This document shows, in pieces, positions 36,829-45,863 of a DNA stretch of 64,000 bases. The stretch is taken from assembly GCA_947452965.1 (NCBI GenBank), contig CANGEW010000005.1, forward strand, positions 54,828 to 118,827, given 5' to 3'. The DNA comes from Chitinophagaceae bacterium. GTDB lineage: Bacteria > Bacteroidota > Bacteroidia > Chitinophagales > Chitinophagaceae. Both the position numbers and the translations under genes were made by a program. The notes beneath the pieces were generated by a model. The model was not told the DNA's origin, ran no database searches, and was given only the letters and a program-made list of their open reading frames with translations. Each line of letters starts with the position of its first letter. Position 1 is the first letter of the stretch.

Positions 36829-38289
36829 TTAATGTAAATCATCTTCTACTCTTATAGAAATAGAGTTTTTAGGGGTGCCAGTAATGACGCCTCTGCAACC
36901 TTCAGACCCACAGCTACATACAAATGTCTCCATTTGTTCATCTAAAAAATGCGCATAATCAAGGGTTAACTCTTCGCCATATTTTATGTTTTTTTTAGCA
37001 ACTACATTAAGTCCAACATATACCGTATTGGCTTTACAGCTATGATTTTGAGGGGCCCAGTTATTTGGATTTTCGTCCCATAAAATAAAGACCTCCTCAC
37101 TAATGGGATATGCATATTGACGGAAGACTTTGCGCTCTTCTGCTGACCAGCTCTTTTTTACATGAGATAATGTAACAATTCTTTGGTTAAGTTCTTCTCC
37201 AACAAACACACATTCTCCTTCAGTAAGATCTTTTGTTGCATAAATTCCATAACCAGATATGGCATTTCCTTTTCTTATATATTTTTTTTGTTTTGAATTA
37301 TATCTTACAATACCTTCTTCAATAATCATTGATAGAAAGTCAGGCTGGCCAATATGATTCACTTTTAATATGTGATCTGCAGATCCCTCATAACCATTAT
37401 TATAAAAAACAGAACAAGTGAAATTACATTCCAAAAAAAACAACTCTTGTTTGTCGTTCATTCTGAAATCCATCCGCGCGTACCCAACTCCGTTAAACCC
37501 TTTAAAAATCGAGACTGCTAAATTTTTCAACTGGTTAGATAGTGCGATGTCCCCCACTAAAACATTTGCATCTAAATGCAATTCAGATGTTTTAAGTGCG
37601 TAAGTTTTAAAAGAAGACCCGGCTGGAAAAATATATTCTATAGGGTTAAAAGCTATCACACCACTTTTTGATGTATGATCAGCAACCACTAATACAGTAA
37701 ATTCTCTCCCATCAATATATTCTTCTACTAATACAGGCGCATAGTCATCAATAATAGATGTAATCTTTTGTTTTAAATCAGAATAGGAAAACACTAATGA
37801 CTTTTCATCAACCCCCAAGCTGTCTCCTGCTTTGCCCGGTTTTACAAAAAGCGGAAATTGTAAATGATTGCAGTTTTTTTCAACCTCTTCTATCTTTTCA
37901 ATTAAAGCAAAGTTTGGAGTTTTTACTCCCTGAGTATAAGCCACGTATTTCATTAATTCTTTGGAAGGATCATATAGTAAAGAACTGGGACCTGTAAATG
38001 GAAGGTTGAGTTGTTCCAGAAAATAAATAACCTCAATAGAAGGTACCTCCCATTCTAAATAACCTTCGCAGAGATTAATAAAAATATCATATCCACAGGT
38101 GCTTAATTTTTTTAATTGTTTGTATGTGGTAAGTTTATTTAAAAACACATGATCAACAGTTGCAAGAGGCAACAAATCACTTAGGTTCCTTGCTGGATCA
38201 TAATGTTGATAGTCTACCGAAGTTGTACTGTAGTCAGGCAGTAACACACATACCTTTGTAATGTTTTTTGATATAGGCAAGCTGTTCAT
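36829..38289 (-). CDS. ATP-grasp ligase fused to SET methyltransferase domain
   Basis: A 486-residue two-domain protein. Residues 1 to about 310 form a D-Ala-D-Ala-ligase-like ATP-grasp enzyme: FINLCEGY, FPLFVKPGKAGDSLGV (ATP-binding lysine), VEEYIDGREFTV, RMDFRM and LECN for metal binding. The usual P-G after the ExN motif is replaced by TCS. Residues about 335-486 form a SET domain with NHSC, EELTLDY and a post-SET cysteine triad CSCGSEGC. The combination predicts amide-bond formation plus methylation by one polypeptide. Substrates are unknown. It follows the other ATP-grasp gene by 22 bases. Confidence 0.85.
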   Translation of the reverse strand: MNSLPISKNITKVCVLLPDYSTTSVDYQHYDPARNLSDLLPLATVDHVFLNKLTTYKQLKKLSTCGYDIFINLCEGYLEWEVPSIEVIYFLEQLNLPFTGPSSLLYDPSKELMKYVAYTQGVKTPNFALIEKIEEVEKNCNHLQFPLFVKPGKAGDSLGVDEKSLVFSYSDLKQKITSIIDDYAPVLVEEYIDGREFTVLVVADHTSKSGVIAFNPIEYIFPAGSSFKTYALKTSELHLDANVLVGDIALSNQLKNLAVSIFKGFNGVGYARMDFRMNDKQELFFLECNFTCSVFYNNGYEGSADHILKVNHIGQPDFLSMIIEEGIVRYNSKQKKYIRKGNAISGYGIYATKDLTEGECVFVGEELNQRIVTLSHVKKSWSAEERKVFRQYAYPISEEVFILWDENPNNWAPQNHSCKANTVYVGLNVVAKKNIKYGEELTLDYAHFLDEQMETFVCSCGSEGCRGVITGTPKNSISIRVEDDLH

Positions 38290-38311
38290 ATAATAGCGTT
38301 ACTCATTTTGA

Positions 38312-39430
38312 TTAAAAATTAGGAAGTAAGTTTTTATGCCTTTCGATGGCTTCTATTAAAATTAAGCGAATAGCTTCTGTATAACTTATGTTTGCAAACT
38401 TTAAAATAGCACCAATTGATGTAAAGTTTTCGTCTTCACTTAAGCCACATTGCGCATTCACTTCAAGCACATATAGCTTTCCGTCTGATTTATCCATCCT
38501 TACATCAACTCTTGTATATCCTATTCCCTTGCATGACACAAAAGCACCCCAGCTAATTTTTTTAATTTTTTCTATTAACCCACTTGAAACTTTTTGATAT
38601 TCATAAAAGTTTTCTGAGCGAGGCATTTCGTTTTCTGTTTCATAAATTTCCCAGAGCCTATCAAAAGATAAAAATTTTTCATGCTCGGGCAGCGACTCGT
38701 GAAAGACCCTTTCTATGGGATCAAAAATTGTTGCCGTTTCGGGGCTTGTATAAGAACCGATTATAAATACGGTGAATTCGGGACCATTAATAAATCGTTC
38801 TAAAATTAATCCATCAACAGTTAGGTTCCATCCCTGATAACCATTAAACAAATCTTCAACAAGCGATGCAAGCTCTTCATTGCTTTCAACAACATTTTTA
38901 GTCCCAATGCCCATACTACCTCCAGATACAGAAGGTTTAACAATAACGGTATTTCCAATGGTTTCTTTAAAATTAATATGTTTTGTATTTCTATCATTAA
39001 TAAAGCACCAAGGTGACGATGAAACTTGGTGTTTGTCAAAAGCCAGCTTCATTGGTTGTTTTGAGGTAGTGATGTTATAAAAGTATTCATCAGATCCAGT
39101 ATAGATTAGCTGATTTTTTTCTAAACACTTAATTATAGAAACACCCGGAGAGCCATTGGTTTCGTCTCCATCACATAGATTTAAAACAATTGGAAATAAG
39201 GAAATGCTGTTTTTTTCTTCAGCAATGGATTGAATGATTTTTTCAAAATTATCCATCGTTACCAATTGCCAAACCCATTCGATTTGTAGAGCACTAAAAA
39301 CGCGATTGTATTCTTCAATGCTTTGTGAAAAATCATAATAGTAATCGATATGATCACTTGTGGTTTGAATGCTAGGTGCTAGCACCCATACTTTCCATTT
39401 TTTATCTTGCAGTAAAACAGGAAGATTCAT
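38312..39430 (-). CDS. D-Ala-D-Ala-ligase-like ATP-grasp enzyme
   Basis: A 372-residue ATP-grasp protein. Visible elements: LNLCDGD at the substrate side, the ATP-binding VIVKPSVSGGSMGIG, LERFINGPEFTVFI, and the metal site RVDVRMD with LEVN. The usual PG of Ddl after the ExN motif is replaced by QCGLSE, so a different acceptor is likely. The true cell-wall D-Ala-D-Ala ligase is usually in the division cluster, not here. It sits between a SET protein (7-base gap) and the ATP-grasp/SET fusion, clearly in one transcript. Confidence 0.85.
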   Translation of the reverse strand: MNLPVLLQDKKWKVWVLAPSIQTTSDHIDYYYDFSQSIEEYNRVFSALQIEWVWQLVTMDNFEKIIQSIAEEKNSISLFPIVLNLCDGDETNGSPGVSIIKCLEKNQLIYTGSDEYFYNITTSKQPMKLAFDKHQVSSSPWCFINDRNTKHINFKETIGNTVIVKPSVSGGSMGIGTKNVVESNEELASLVEDLFNGYQGWNLTVDGLILERFINGPEFTVFIIGSYTSPETATIFDPIERVFHESLPEHEKFLSFDRLWEIYETENEMPRSENFYEYQKVSSGLIEKIKKISWGAFVSCKGIGYTRVDVRMDKSDGKLYVLEVNAQCGLSEDENFTSIGAILKFANISYTEAIRLILIEAIERHKNLLPNF

Positions 39431-39437
39431 TAAAAAA

Positions 39438-39920
39438 TTATATGGTTGTAAAGATAGATTCTTGAATAAAAGGAGAAAGTTTATATGTTGAAAGTATAGC
39501 TTTATCCATAAGAGCTGCGCCCGCTATTTCATGTATGCATTTTTCGGTTTTACAATTACATTGAAACGTCTGCTTCATTTCTAACTCGGTAGAAGGATAA
39601 AAGAAACAAAACTCATTTCCAGGGTAAATATCTTTAATTGCAATTATTTCCATGGCCACTGTATCAAAAAAAACATTTGGTTCGCAGCTGTGGTTTATAA
39701 ATTGTAAATAGGAAGGAGAAAGGTGAATGTGCTGATTAACATTTATTTGTATAGTTAAATAGTTAGGCGCTTCAACTATTTTTTCTGCCTCGAAAGAACA
39801 AATCTTTTCATTTACAGAAAAATTTTTTAATGAGCGAAGCATTTTTTGTTGATTTGTTTTTTGAAGAACCACTTCACAAAAAGAATGCTTACTAATCGTT
39901 TGCGCGTTGTAGTTATCCAT
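39438..39920 (-). CDS. Small SET-domain protein
   Basis: A 160-residue stand-alone SET domain with INHSCEPN (the AdoMet/active-site knot), PGNEFCFFYPSTE in place of the usual EELTxDY, and a post-SET-like CNCKTEKC. Replacement of the Asp in the DY motif by Phe may alter or remove methyltransferase activity. It is the first gene of the four-gene minus-strand cluster. A weak promoter box TACCTTTC lies at 39978-39971. Confidence 0.8.
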   Translation of the reverse strand: MDNYNAQTISKHSFCEVVLQKTNQQKMLRSLKNFSVNEKICSFEAEKIVEAPNYLTIQINVNQHIHLSPSYLQFINHSCEPNVFFDTVAMEIIAIKDIYPGNEFCFFYPSTELEMKQTFQCNCKTEKCIHEIAGAALMDKAILSTYKLSPFIQESIFTTI

Positions 39921-40021
39921 AATTTTTTAAAAAACTTATTTTTGACAAAACGAATACCATTATGTTTAAGAAAGGTATAAACATTTCATGTTAAAAAAGC
40001 AATCAAACTATTGTTTTTCAA

Positions 40022-40519
40022 CTATCTGCACAACGCCAGGATAGTATTTGTATGTTGTGGGTATTCTTTGGAAAGCAGCGTGCCGTTCGCTAGTTCAAGG
40101 TCGTTAAAGTCAAACCCCGGTGAAACGGTGCATCCAACAAAGGAGAATTCGGTATCGGCATCTGGTATGCTTGCAAACCAGCTATTGGCCGGAACTACAA
40201 ACTGGCACACCTCATCGTTTAGAATATTTGGACCAAGCTTTATGGTGTTAAGTTTGCCAGCCTCATCAATAATATATATCAACAAGCGTCCGCCAGCATA
40301 GAAATGCCAACATTCGTCAGATTTTATTTTATGAAAAGCCGAGAAGTTTCCCTTTTCTAAAAGGAAAAAAATTGCCGTTGAGAATTGCCTGTCTTCATTA
40401 AATCTAACAGGTAGGGCATGTTTAGAAATTGATTCGTTGCTTTTATAAGTCTCTTTGTACCAGCCCCCTTCCGGATGGGGTTGTAAACGATAATAGTCAA
40501 TAATTTTTTGAGGGGTCAT
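40022..40519 (-). CDS. DUF985 family cupin
   Basis: A 165-residue cupin of the DUF985 family: YRLQPHPEGGWYKETY at the N-terminus, STAIFFLLEKGNFSAFHKIKSDECWHFYAGG (in pieces) and the C-terminal FSFVGCTVSPGFDFNDLELA. Function is unknown; some homologues are proposed sugar or lipid isomerases. It lies upstream of the SET cluster (101-base gap) and 11 bases after the carbonic anhydrase stop, in the same direction, so it is more likely part of the fabG-carbonic anhydrase unit. Confidence 0.85.
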   Translation of the reverse strand: MTPQKIIDYYRLQPHPEGGWYKETYKSNESISKHALPVRFNEDRQFSTAIFFLLEKGNFSAFHKIKSDECWHFYAGGRLLIYIIDEAGKLNTIKLGPNILNDEVCQFVVPANSWFASIPDADTEFSFVGCTVSPGFDFNDLELANGTLLSKEYPQHTNTILALCR

Positions 40520-40530
40520 TAGGCGGGAGT

Positions 40531-41172
40531 TTATAAATCATTAAACTCATAAATGTCGTCTAATTTGGTTCCCGGTTCCATCTCGCAAACCGGCTTAATA
40601 ATTCCATTGTGTAAGCCGTATACCCAACCATGAAGATGTGGTCGTTGATCATGTTTCCAGGCCTTTTGAATTACAGAAGTTTTGGCAAGATTTAATACTT
40701 GTTCTTTAACATTAAGTTCAACAAGTTTGTTGGTTTTTTCCTCTATAGAAGATTCTTTTTCAATTTCTTCTTTATGATTCTGATATAAGTCTTTAACACC
40801 CCTTAGCCAGTTGTTAATAATACCTAATGAGTTTTTTTCAATAGCGGCCCTAATGCCACCACAACCATAGTGTCCGCAAACAATAATATGTTTTACTTTT
40901 AAAAAATCAACAGCATATTCTAAAACGCTATGAATATTCACATCGGTGTTGGCTACAATATTGGCAATGTTTCGGTGTACAAAAATTTCTCCTGGTTGTG
41001 TTCCGGTAATTTTATCTGCGGGTACCCTGCTATCACTACAGCCAATCCATAAAAACTCTGGGGTTTGAATGTGAGATAATCTAGAAAAAAACTCAGGGTC
41101 TTTGTTTAATTGTTCCGTAGCCCATTCTTTATTAGCTTTTAATAAGCGTTCGTATGAATTAGTTGGCTCCAT
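40531..41172 (-). CDS. Beta-class carbonic anhydrase
   Basis: A zinc enzyme that interconverts CO2 and bicarbonate. It shows zinc ligands in GCSDSRVPAD and HYGCGGIRAA (Cys, Asp/Arg dyad, His, Cys) and has 213 residues from the ATG at 41172. The longer frame to 41208 would overlap fabG and adds only 12 poorly conserved residues, so I reject it. It lies 14 bases after fabG. Bicarbonate supply for fatty-acid synthesis is a plausible but unproven link. Confidence 0.93.
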   Translation of the reverse strand: MEPTNSYERLLKANKEWATEQLNKDPEFFSRLSHIQTPEFLWIGCSDSRVPADKITGTQPGEIFVHRNIANIVANTDVNIHSVLEYAVDFLKVKHIIVCGHYGCGGIRAAIEKNSLGIINNWLRGVKDLYQNHKEEIEKESSIEEKTNKLVELNVKEQVLNLAKTSVIQKAWKHDQRPHLHGWVYGLHNGIIKPVCEMEPGTKLDDIYEFNDL

Positions 41173-41186
41173 TATAAAAAGGTTTA

Positions 41187-41942
41187 TTAAATATTCATTC
41201 CTCCGCAAGCGCTAATGGTTTGTCCGGTTACATAGCTACTCAAATTGCTCGCCAAAAACAGACAAACATTGGCAATATCTTCTCCGCTGGCAAATTTTCC
41301 TAATGGAATGAGTGATTTATATTTATCGGCTCCATCTCCATCGTTTAAATAGCTGGTCATGTCTGTTTCAACAAAACCGGGAGCAATGGCATTACAACGA
41401 ACGTTTCTGCTACCCAATTCTTTAGCAATACTTTTTGTAAAACCGATTACACCTGCCTTGCTTGCAGCATAGCTGCTTTGGCCTGCGTTACCCATTTCTC
41501 CAATTACACTACTCATGTTAATAATGCTACCATTTTTTGCTTTCATCATGGGTTTGATGACTTGTTTGGTCATATTAAAAACGCTATTAAGGTTTACTTG
41601 AATAACGTCGTTCCATTGTTCGGGAGTCATTCTAAGTAAAAGGTTATCTTTAGAAATACCAGCATTGTTGACACAAATATCTATTTGATTAAATTCTGCG
41701 ATTACTTCGTTTACAAAAGATTCACATGCAACATAATCCGCGGCATTGCTTTTATATGCTTTTGCTTTAACACCGAGCGCATTAAGTTTTTCTACTAGCG
41801 CGGCAGCTTTATCTGCACTGCTATCGCTTACATACGAAAATGCGATATGAGCTCCTTGCTCGGCAAATTTTAAAGCAACCGCTTCGCCAATACCTCTTGC
41901 AGCGCCAGTAATAATAGCTACTTTTCCTTCTAAAAGTTTCAT
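41187..41942 (-). CDS. fabG: 3-oxoacyl-[acyl-carrier-protein] reductase FabG
   Basis: An NADPH-dependent short-chain dehydrogenase reducing 3-oxoacyl-ACP in fatty-acid synthesis. The 251-residue protein shows TGAARGIG, CVNNAGIS, the catalytic Ser with YAASKAG and NAIAPGFVETDM. It heads the fabG-carbonic anhydrase-cupin group. Annotation as FabG rather than another SDR rests on the close match to FabG-type motifs; no acpP or fabF is adjacent. Confidence 0.85.
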   Translation of the reverse strand: MKLLEGKVAIITGAARGIGEAVALKFAEQGAHIAFSYVSDSSADKAAALVEKLNALGVKAKAYKSNAADYVACESFVNEVIAEFNQIDICVNNAGISKDNLLLRMTPEQWNDVIQVNLNSVFNMTKQVIKPMMKAKNGSIINMSSVIGEMGNAGQSSYAASKAGVIGFTKSIAKELGSRNVRCNAIAPGFVETDMTSYLNDGDGADKYKSLIPLGKFASGEDIANVCLFLASNLSSYVTGQTISACGGMNI

Positions 41943-42009
41943 TTTTTGTTTTGTTTATAAGAGTCTTAAAAATGATTTGTGTTTTTCTCAAGTTAAATCG
42001 TAACAATGT

Positions 42010-42017
42010 CAAAAATA
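42010..42017 (-). promoter_or_regulatory. Promoter -7 box of fabG
   Basis: The minus strand reads TATTTTTG, matching TAnnTTTG, about 70 bases before the fabG ATG. The gap 41943-42245 also contains GCATGC arms (42028-42033 and 42038-42043) around AAAA, and the tRNA promoter at 42166. Confidence 0.45.
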
Positions 42018-42165
42018 CTTAATAGTTGCATGCAAAAGCATGCTTGAATGAGGTGAAAGAAGAAAAACTGAAACAAATAAGGCAATAAATATTATTTACA
42101 AGCTAGTAATTTTAGTATAAGGCTAAATATTTTTTAAAAAGCCTTTTCGAATAAATGAATTTAAT

Positions 42166-42173
42166 TACTTTTG
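42166..42173 (+). promoter_or_regulatory. Promoter -7 box of the tRNA gene
   Basis: TACTTTTG matches TAnnTTTG. Transcription would begin near 42180, giving a precursor with a 5' leader of about 65 bases before the mature tRNA. Confidence 0.5.
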
Positions 42174-42245
42174 CCGTTCATTTAGTTCTTATATACTATT
42201 ATTTCTACCGGAAAATAAATAGAACAATATTTCTTGAAAAAGAAA

Positions 42246-42319
42246 GGGCCTATAGCTCAGCCGGTTAGAGCACCTGACTCATAATCAGGGGGTCCCTGGT
42301 TCGAGCCCAGGTGGGCCCA
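42246..42319 (+). tRNA. tRNA with CAU anticodon (Ile2 or elongator Met)
   Basis: A complete 74-base cloverleaf. The acceptor stem GGGCCTA pairs with TGGGCCC (one G-U pair), the D arm is GCTC/GAGC, the anticodon stem is CCTGA/TCAGG with CAT at 42280-42282, and the T arm is CCTGG/CCAGG with TTCGAGC. The discriminator base is A and CCA is not encoded. Initiator Met is excluded by the paired 1-72 position. Separating Ile2 (lysidine-modified) from elongator Met needs comparison with other tRNAs of the genome. Confidence 0.95.
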
Positions 42320-42320
42320 C

Positions 42321-42349
42321 AAAAAGCCTGTATTTACTACAGGCTTTTT
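42321..42349 (+). terminator. Intrinsic terminator of the tRNA gene
   Basis: AAAAAGCCTGTA and TACAGGCTTTTT pair around TTTAC, directly after the tRNA, with a T-rich tail. Confidence 0.85.
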
Positions 42350-42386
42350 CTTTTGTTACACAATCTTATAAAGGCAATTCTACCAT

Positions 42387-43013
42387 ATGCCAGCTATAAA
42401 AAATATCATATTTGATCTTGGAAATGTTTTGCTCGACATAGACTTCAAGAAAGTTACCAGGGCTTTTGAATTATTAGGTATTCAGCATTTTGAAAAACAA
42501 TATTCTCAATTAGAAGCAAATGAATTATTTCAACAATTAGAAACAGGAAAAATATCCTCCGTAGATTTTTATACCATCATACAAAGTCAGGTTTCCATCA
42601 ACTTAACAAAAGAAGATATTCAATTAGCATGGAACGCTATTTTATGTGATTTTAGGAAAGAAAGCATGGAATATTTAAAAACATTAACAGAGAAGTATCG
42701 TTTATTTTTATTAAGTAACACAAATGCAATTCACCTAGCAGAAATAAATGCCATATTATTAAAGCAAATGGGCGAAAACAATTTATCCAACTATTTTGAA
42801 AAAGCGTACTACTCACAAGTTGTTGGAATGAGAAAACCGCATGAAAATATATTTTATCATGTTATGAATGATGCAAAAATAAATCCAATAGAAACACTTT
42901 TTGTAGACGATGCCTTTCCAAATATTGCAACAGCAAAAAAACTAGGCTTTGCTACACATTGGTTGCTTCCTGAAGAGAGAGTAGAAAAAGTAATACCCTT
43001 ACAACTAATCTAA
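42387..43013 (+). CDS. HAD-IA family phosphatase (YihX-like)
   Basis: A 208-residue haloacid dehalogenase-type hydrolase. Motif I is FDLGNVLLDID (nucleophile Asp10, Gly at +2 as in YihX-type glucose-1-phosphatases), motif II LLSNTN, motif III lysine in MRKPHENIF, and motif IV FVDDAFPNI. A helical cap lies between residues 15 and 85. The substrate cannot be read from sequence. It lies 37 bases after the tRNA terminator and is convergent with the glycosyltransferase gene. Confidence 0.85.
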   Translation: MPAIKNIIFDLGNVLLDIDFKKVTRAFELLGIQHFEKQYSQLEANELFQQLETGKISSVDFYTIIQSQVSINLTKEDIQLAWNAILCDFRKESMEYLKTLTEKYRLFLLSNTNAIHLAEINAILLKQMGENNLSNYFEKAYYSQVVGMRKPHENIFYHVMNDAKINPIETLFVDDAFPNIATAKKLGFATHWLLPEERVEKVIPLQLI

Positions 43014-43021
43014 ATACAGAA

Positions 43022-43741
43022 TCATTTGCTTTTAAACAATCCGTATTTTACAATACAATAAATAGCACGAACACCATCTTTCCAGTTAATTTTTTTTCCT
43101 TCCTGATAAGTACGACCATAATAAGAAATCCCTACTTCATAAATTCTAATATTGGGAATTCTTGAAATTTTACAAGTAACCTCGGGCTCAAAACCAAACT
43201 TTTTTTCTTGTAAGGCAAGACCTTTGATAATATCTGTTCTAAATAATTTATAACAGGTTTCCATATCCGTTAAATTCAAATTTGTAAACATGTTAGAAAG
43301 AAATGTCAAAAATTTGTTTCCTATAGTATGCCAAAAAAATAGAATTCTATGAGGTTTTCCGCCTATAAAACGACTCCCATATACTACGTCTGCAAAGTTG
43401 GTAATAATAGGCTTTAAAAGAATATTATACTCTTCCGGATCGTATTCTAAATCAGCATCTTGAATTACAAGATATTCTCCAGAGGCTTTTGAAATCCCGG
43501 TATGTAGCGCTGCACCTTTGCCCATATTAATAATATGTGCATGATATTGAATAGCCAACTCTGGGTGTTGTTGAATGTAGTCTTTCAAAACTGATTCAGT
43601 GGCGTCGGTGGAACAATCGTTCACAACAACAATTTCTTTTTCGATGTTATTTAATAATGTTACTGATTTAATTTTGTTTAATATCAAATGAATGGTGCGA
43701 GCCTCATTATAAACAGGGATAACAATAGAAAGTTTCGACAT
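43022..43741 (-). CDS. Family 2 glycosyltransferase (dolichyl-phosphate mannose synthase-like)
   Basis: A 239-residue GT2 enzyme without membrane helices. It opens with [14 protein letters not shown], carries [12 protein letters not shown] and the metal/nucleotide motif DADLEYDP, and has the [15 protein letters not shown] acceptor region. Such enzymes move sugars from nucleotide donors to polyprenyl phosphate or lipids. No sugar-pathway neighbours are present. A perfect inverted repeat with 8-base arms (43760-43767 and 43774-43781) lies in the gap upstream. Confidence 0.85.
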   Translation of the reverse strand: MSKLSIVIPVYNEARTIHLILNKIKSVTLLNNIEKEIVVVNDCSTDATESVLKDYIQQHPELAIQYHAHIINMGKGAALHTGISKASGEYLVIQDADLEYDPEEYNILLKPIITNFADVVYGSRFIGGKPHRILFFWHTIGNKFLTFLSNMFTNLNLTDMETCYKLFRTDIIKGLALQEKKFGFEPEVTCKISRIPNIRIYEVGISYYGRTYQEGKKINWKDGVRAIYCIVKYGLFKSK

Positions 43742-43794
43742 GACATGAAGGGTTGATTTGTATTTCGAAAGTACGAAATACTATTTGCCTATAA

Positions 43795-45804
43795 TTAAAA
43801 GGAAAGCAATTCTTGTATTTTTTCGTGAAGCCTTGCTTTTGCCATAAATGCTTTTTCAAGTTCTATATTAAAAGGAACAGGCGTGTCTAAACTGGCACAT
43901 CTCATTACAGGAGCATCTAAATATTGAAAACAATTTTCTGCAATCCACGCTGCAATTTCTCCACCAACACCTCCTATTAAAGTGTCTTCGTGTAGTAATA
44001 ATACCCTACCGGTTCTTACAACGGCACTTTTAATTGCATTATAATCCAAAGGTAATAGGGTTCTCAAATCAAGAATATCGATATTTATTTCCGGGTGGTT
44101 ATTTGCATAGTCTTCAGCCCAAATAACACCCATTCCATAGGTAATAATACTCACTTCGTTTCCTTCTCTAATGTGTTTTGCTTTTCCAATTTCGATTTCA
44201 AAATATTCGTCTGGCACATTAGATGCAATGCTTCTATAAAGAGCCTTGTGTTCAAAAAATATAACAGGATTAGGATCGTTGATTGCTGCGATTAGCAAAC
44301 CTTTTGCATCAATAGGAGAAGAAGGGTATACTACTTTCAATCCTGGAGTATGAATAAACCAAGCTTCGTTGCTTTGACTGTGAAATGGACCCGCACCCAC
44401 TCCCCCTCCGGTTGGCATCCTAATAACCACGTCTGCGTTTTGTCCCCAGCGGTAATGTATTTTCGCTAGGTTATTGATGATTTGATTAAAACCAACGGTT
44501 GCAAAATCCGCAAATTGCATTTCCATCATTGATTTATATCCCATTAGGCTTAAGCCCAACGAAGTACCAACAATGGCGCTTTCACACAGGGGTGTATTTC
44601 GAATACGTTCTTTCCCAAATTTTTCAACAAAACCCTCGGTTACCTTGAATGCGCCACCATATTCAGCAATGTCTTGTCCCATTAAAACCAGCTCTTCATG
44701 TTTTTGAAGAGATTGTTCTAGCGCCTCACTGATTGCAGTAATAAACTTTTTTTCAGATACAGAGCCATTAAAAACAGGTTCGATAGCAGAGCTGTTATCA
44801 AGAATAACAAAGCTGTGTGTTTTTTTGGGAGCAAATAAATCTTTCGTTTCTTCCTTGACGTTAGGTATAATTGTTTCTCCTTCAAAACCAATTTTTAGTT
44901 CTTCCTCAATATGATTTTTGAGGGTTAGTTTAATTTCGGCGATAGCCCCGTCGGTGATAATTTTTTCTTTTTTTAACCAATCTTCATAATTTTTGATAGG
45001 GTCTTTCTTTTCCCATTCATCAAAAAGGTTTTTAGGAACATATTTTACTCCGCTGGCTTCCTCGTGACCGCGCATACGGAAGGTCATGCACTCTATTAGA
45101 ATTGGCTTTTGATTATTGATACAATATTCGCGCGATTCAATAATAGTTTGATGTACTTCTAAAATATTATTACCATCAATTTGAATTCCTTTCATTCCAT
45201 ATCCGATAGCCTTATCTACCAGACTATTACAGCGATATTGTTCATTCGTGGGTGTGCTTAAACCATATCCATTGTTTTCAATGATAAATATGACCGGTAA
45301 ATCCCAAACGGCAGCAGTGTTTAATGCTTCATGAAAATCTCCTTCACTGGTGCCACCATCACCCGTAAATGCCACAGAAACCTTTTTTTCTTTTTTTAAT
45401 TTATGCGCTAGCGCAACTCCATCAGCGATTGCCAATTGGGGCCCTAAATGAGAAATCATGCCACATATGTGATGTTCCGAACTTCCAAAGTGAAAACTTC
45501 TTTCTCTTCCTTTGCTATAACCATCTTTATTTCCTTGCCATTGTTTAAATAATTTATTAAGTGGCATATTTCTAGAAGTGAAAACGCCAAGATTTCTATG
45601 TAGTGGCATAATCCATTCGTCTGAGTCAAGCGCGGCGGTTACTCCCACGGCAATAGCTTCTTGACCTATTCCGCTAAACCATTTTGAAATTTTTCCTTGG
45701 CGGAGCAACACCAACATTTTTTCTTCAATCATTCTTGGAAAAACAATTGCCTTATAAAGCTCAATCAGTTTTTCATTTGAGAGTTTTTTCTTGGAAAAAT
45801 TCAT
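43795..45804 (-). CDS. Fused alpha-beta E1 component of a 2-oxoacid dehydrogenase
   Basis: The 669-residue protein joins both E1 subunits. Residues 1 to about 310 are the thiamine-binding alpha part (FTGDGGTSEGDFHEAL, IENNGYGLSTPT). Residues from about 345 are the beta part (EALEQSLQKHEELVLMGQDIAEYGG, MPTGGGVGAGPFHSQ). The C-terminal transketolase domain is included. Such fusions are common in Bacteroidota and are usually called branched-chain 2-oxoacid or pyruvate dehydrogenase E1. No E2 or E3 is adjacent, so the substrate is undecided. Confidence 0.9.
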   Translation of the reverse strand: MNFSKKKLSNEKLIELYKAIVFPRMIEEKMLVLLRQGKISKWFSGIGQEAIAVGVTAALDSDEWIMPLHRNLGVFTSRNMPLNKLFKQWQGNKDGYSKGRERSFHFGSSEHHICGMISHLGPQLAIADGVALAHKLKKEKKVSVAFTGDGGTSEGDFHEALNTAAVWDLPVIFIIENNGYGLSTPTNEQYRCNSLVDKAIGYGMKGIQIDGNNILEVHQTIIESREYCINNQKPILIECMTFRMRGHEEASGVKYVPKNLFDEWEKKDPIKNYEDWLKKEKIITDGAIAEIKLTLKNHIEEELKIGFEGETIIPNVKEETKDLFAPKKTHSFVILDNSSAIEPVFNGSVSEKKFITAISEALEQSLQKHEELVLMGQDIAEYGGAFKVTEGFVEKFGKERIRNTPLCESAIVGTSLGLSLMGYKSMMEMQFADFATVGFNQIINNLAKIHYRWGQNADVVIRMPTGGGVGAGPFHSQSNEAWFIHTPGLKVVYPSSPIDAKGLLIAAINDPNPVIFFEHKALYRSIASNVPDEYFEIEIGKAKHIREGNEVSIITYGMGVIWAEDYANNHPEINIDILDLRTLLPLDYNAIKSAVVRTGRVLLLHEDTLIGGVGGEIAAWIAENCFQYLDAPVMRCASLDTPVPFNIELEKAFMAKARLHEKIQELLSF

Positions 45805-45863
45805 GTGAGTGTTTTACTGTTATTATTTTTCAAAAAAAGTATAAAATAAATATAGAAAGCAGA

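Noticed and set aside
38312..39430. Cell-wall D-Ala-D-Ala ligase
   Set aside because: The acceptor motif differs (no Pro-Gly after ExN) and the context with SET proteins does not fit peptidoglycan synthesis.
39913..39960. 15-codon ORF whose stop overlaps the ATG of the first SET gene, considered as a peptide precursor for the ATP-grasp enzymes
   Set aside because: It is too short, has no leader/core layout or repeated motif, and the overlap can be chance in AT-rich DNA.
42028..42043. GCATGC-AAAA-GCATGC inverted repeat upstream of fabG
   Set aside because: Short arms and no tail; no evidence for a terminator or known operator, so it is only mentioned under the fabG promoter.
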